A stretch of 64,000 bases of DNA. Origin: Chlorokybus atmophyticus (Eukaryota > Streptophyta > Chlorokybophyceae > Chlorokybales > Chlorokybaceae). Every line of letters begins with the position of its first letter. The stretch's first letter is position 1. The stretch spans positions 39,355 to 103,354 of the forward strand of contig RHPI01000249.1 in NCBI GenBank assembly GCA_009103225.1, written 5' to 3'. Positions 63,808 through 64,000 of the stretch are shown one piece after another. A program made the position numbers and the translations under genes. Below the pieces are notes generated by a model. That model was not told the origin of the DNA, made no database searches, and saw only the letters and a list, made by a program, of their open reading frames with translations.

Positions 63808-64000
63808 CTACCAGCAGATCAAGATCACTGGGTTACACTGGCAGTATCATACAATCAGACAACATGTGATGCATACACTGTAAAACATGTTGTCAAAGCT
63901 CTCAGGTAATGCAGGTTGCACAACTCCACTGCTGAGCTTCGAAACCCTAACTTTTCAATTCAAACGTGGCCAAGAACATGCAAGACCATATTGGGAGTAA
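63808..64000. other. Upstream intron/edge of the CSD gene
   Basis: Begins with the 3' splice site (minus-strand CTGGTAG at 63808-63814) of the long CSD exon. No further exon is recognisable before the window ends. Confidence 0.4.

Overview
The window is nuclear DNA of an intron-rich microbial eukaryote. Short phase-consistent GT-AG (and some GC-AG) introns, a TFIIB gene, a PUB-UBX protein, a multi-cold-shock-domain protein and many Ty1/copia and Ty3/gypsy elements rule out a prokaryote. An alga, possibly a green alga, is my best guess from the retrotransposon types and from a sulfiredoxin with a transit-peptide-like leader; the sequence alone does not fix the taxon. There are three assembly gaps or ambiguities inside homopolymers or microsatellites (41149, 44422-44561, 59574-59633) and a single N at 18142.

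Left half (1-35 kb) is a transposon graveyard. In order: a Ty3/gypsy integrase tail (297-1094, +); a decayed copia element (2287-6773, -); a zinc-knuckle ORF1/gag-like relic (about 7548-8575, +); a second copia fragment, an isolated copia LTR and a third copia fragment (11234-14710, -). These are laced with a dispersed repeat (R1, three copies) and degenerate tandem repeats. Then come a GC-rich hairpin island, a 172-bp TA-flanked MITE with 23-bp perfect inverted repeats, and a dead phage/bacterial-type C5-cytosine DNA methyltransferase (17263-17964, +). A structurally complete chromodomain Ty3/gypsy element follows (18741-25778, -; 526-bp LTRs, 5-bp duplication CTTTC). The last element is a large 3'-truncated Ty3/gypsy element (26353-34798, -).

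The most unusual system is that last element. Its pol carries a full C5-cytosine methyltransferase domain, most like the DNMT3 type, fused behind the protease and ahead of reverse transcriptase. It also has an extra ORF of unknown function between the nucleocapsid and the protease. The catalytic PC motif reads EC, with the cysteine kept. Two unrelated C5-methyltransferase genes within 13 kb, one of them built into a retroelement, are worth following up.

Middle (35-48 kb) is mostly non-coding. It holds a possible NEK-kinase C-terminal exon (-), a 582-bp CT microsatellite, a two-exon RanBP2-type zinc-finger gene (41589-42441, -), a perfect 22-bp hairpin and a foldback repeat around CA/TA microsatellites.

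Right end (48-64 kb) is the gene-dense part. TFIIB (+, 8 exons, 309 aa) converges on sulfiredoxin (-, 4 exons, 173 aa). Sulfiredoxin is divergent from a UBXN6/UBXD1-like p97 cofactor (+, 8 exons, 496 aa), with 203 bp between their starts. A coiled-coil protein (-, about 13 exons, 571 aa) and a CSDE1/UNR-like RNA-binding protein (-, at least 3 exons, running toward the window edge) follow. Most exon joins were checked for phase and for continuous family homology. Introns are loaded with alternating TG/CG/CA tracts.
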